Part shown: positions 63,687 through 64,000 of the stretch, one piece after another
How the letters are laid out: every line of letters begins with the position of its first letter
Position numbering within the stretch: position 1 is the first letter of the stretch
Assembly: GCA_905234235.1 (NCBI GenBank)
Contig: CAJOHN010000008.1
Span: 33,406-97,405, forward strand
Length of the DNA: 64,000 nt
Origin: an uncultured Selenomonadaceae bacterium
GTDB lineage: Bacteria; Bacillota; Negativicutes; Selenomonadales; Selenomonadaceae
Direction of reading: 5' to 3'
Notes under the pieces: generated by a model
Databases searched by the model: none
Seen by the model: the letters and a program-made list of their open reading frames with translations, nothing else
What the model was told of the DNA's origin: nothing
Position numbers and translations under genes: made by a program

Positions 63687-64000
63687 AAAAACTAGTCCCT
63701 AGTCCCCAGTTCCCAGTCCCTAAAAATATTTTGGTCAATGCGCTGGTAAATCTCGGCGACGTGGTGTTGACGACTTCCGCGCTTGCCCTTATCAAAAAAA
63801 ATTTCCCCGAAACGCGAATCACAATGCTTGTTAAACCCGTTGTCGCCGACGCTGTGATTGATAATCCCGTTGTCGACGACGTGATTGTCCTAGATTACAA
63901 AGCTAAGGAAAATTCGTTCAGGAAAATGCGCGAACTCGTCAAAGATATTCGGCGCAGAAATTTTGACTTGGCAATTTCATTCGACCGTAAGCTTCGCCCC
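63683..64000 (+). CDS. ADP-heptose:LPS heptosyltransferase-like protein (partial, 5' end)
   Basis: The first 106 residues of a GT9-type protein: ILVNALVNLGDVVLTTSALA and LIKKNFPETRITMLVKPVVA, then DDVIVLDYKAKENSFRKMRE. It would add heptose to the LPS inner core using ADP-heptose, the product of the pathway that includes the kinase at 2670. The ATG overlaps the previous stop (ATGA). Codons 4-13 (LVPSPQFPVP) come from a heptamer repeat, so the natural start of the ancestor was probably nearer the Ile-Leu-Val. The gene continues past the window end. Confidence 0.85.
   Translation, partial: MKKLVPSPQFPVPKNILVNALVNLGDVVLTTSALALIKKNFPETRITMLVKPVVADAVIDNPVVDDVIVLDYKAKENSFRKMRELVKDIRRRNFDLAISFDRKLRP
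63692..63719. repeat. Heptanucleotide tandem repeat, locus 5 (in coding sequence)
   Basis: Units CTAGTCC, CTAGTCC, CCAGTTC, CCAGTCC lie at codons 4-13 of the heptosyltransferase-like gene. Confidence 0.8.

Overview
The window looks like the chromosome of a diderm Firmicute, most likely one of the Negativicutes (Selenomonas/Veillonella type). Firmicute-style genes (floA, long hpf, khpA, comF, comEC, a SEC-C methionine aminopeptidase) sit beside lipopolysaccharide genes (heptose-7-phosphate kinase, a WaaE-like glycosyltransferase, a heptosyltransferase-like gene). TTG and GTG starts with clear Shine-Dalgarno sites are common. No prophage, insertion sequence, CRISPR array or replication origin was seen.

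Layout. 1-4.4 kb (+): an LPP20-like/TPR pair, hemL, heptose kinase, ttcA. 4.4-11.5 kb (-): DUF4127, DUF2225, a GH13-GH77 fusion, and a GT92 glycosyltransferase broken at a G8 tract. 11.6-15.7 kb (+): polysaccharide deacetylase lipoprotein, a MetH-activation-domain protein, map, queC, rpsO. 15.8-19.6 kb (-): tRNA-fMet remnant, tRNA-Thr, tRNA-Met, rpmG, secE, nusG, rplK, rplA, rplJ, rplL, with no rpoBC after rplL. 19.7-21.2 kb (+): exonuclease and pheA. 21.2-24.5 kb (-): three tandem DXD-type glycosyltransferases and an orphan ABC ATPase. 24.6-30.5 kb: two tRNA-Val, comF, carA-carB and a BrnT/BrnA-type toxin-antitoxin pair. 30.5-41.3 kb (-): histidine kinase, zorA, zorB, zorC, zorD, comEC, packed as one apparent transcription unit containing a complete type I Zorya anti-phage system. 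41.4-44.6 kb (+): tRNA-Cys, ffh, rpsP, khpA, hpf, rpsU. 44.7-59.2 kb (+): a type I secretion cluster (ABC, HlyD, ABC), two glycosyltransferases, an NfeD-like protein, FloA, a flagellin-like protein and an RTX protein. 59.2-64 kb (+): manA, methyltransferase, DUF535, then LPS/surface glycosyltransferases running off the end.

Three signals cut across the genes. (1) The octamer CTGCGCGG occurs about 60 times, near one per kb, in both orientations and usually after an A/T-rich run; its density and distribution resemble a DNA uptake sequence, and comEC lies in the window. (2) A family of heptanucleotide tandem repeats (near CTAGTCC/CTGACAC) occurs at five loci, two of them inside reading frames. 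(3) Long G/C homopolymers occur in a GT92 gene, a second glycosyltransferase gene and at the zorC/zorD junction, suggesting phase variation of surface glycans and possibly of phage defence.
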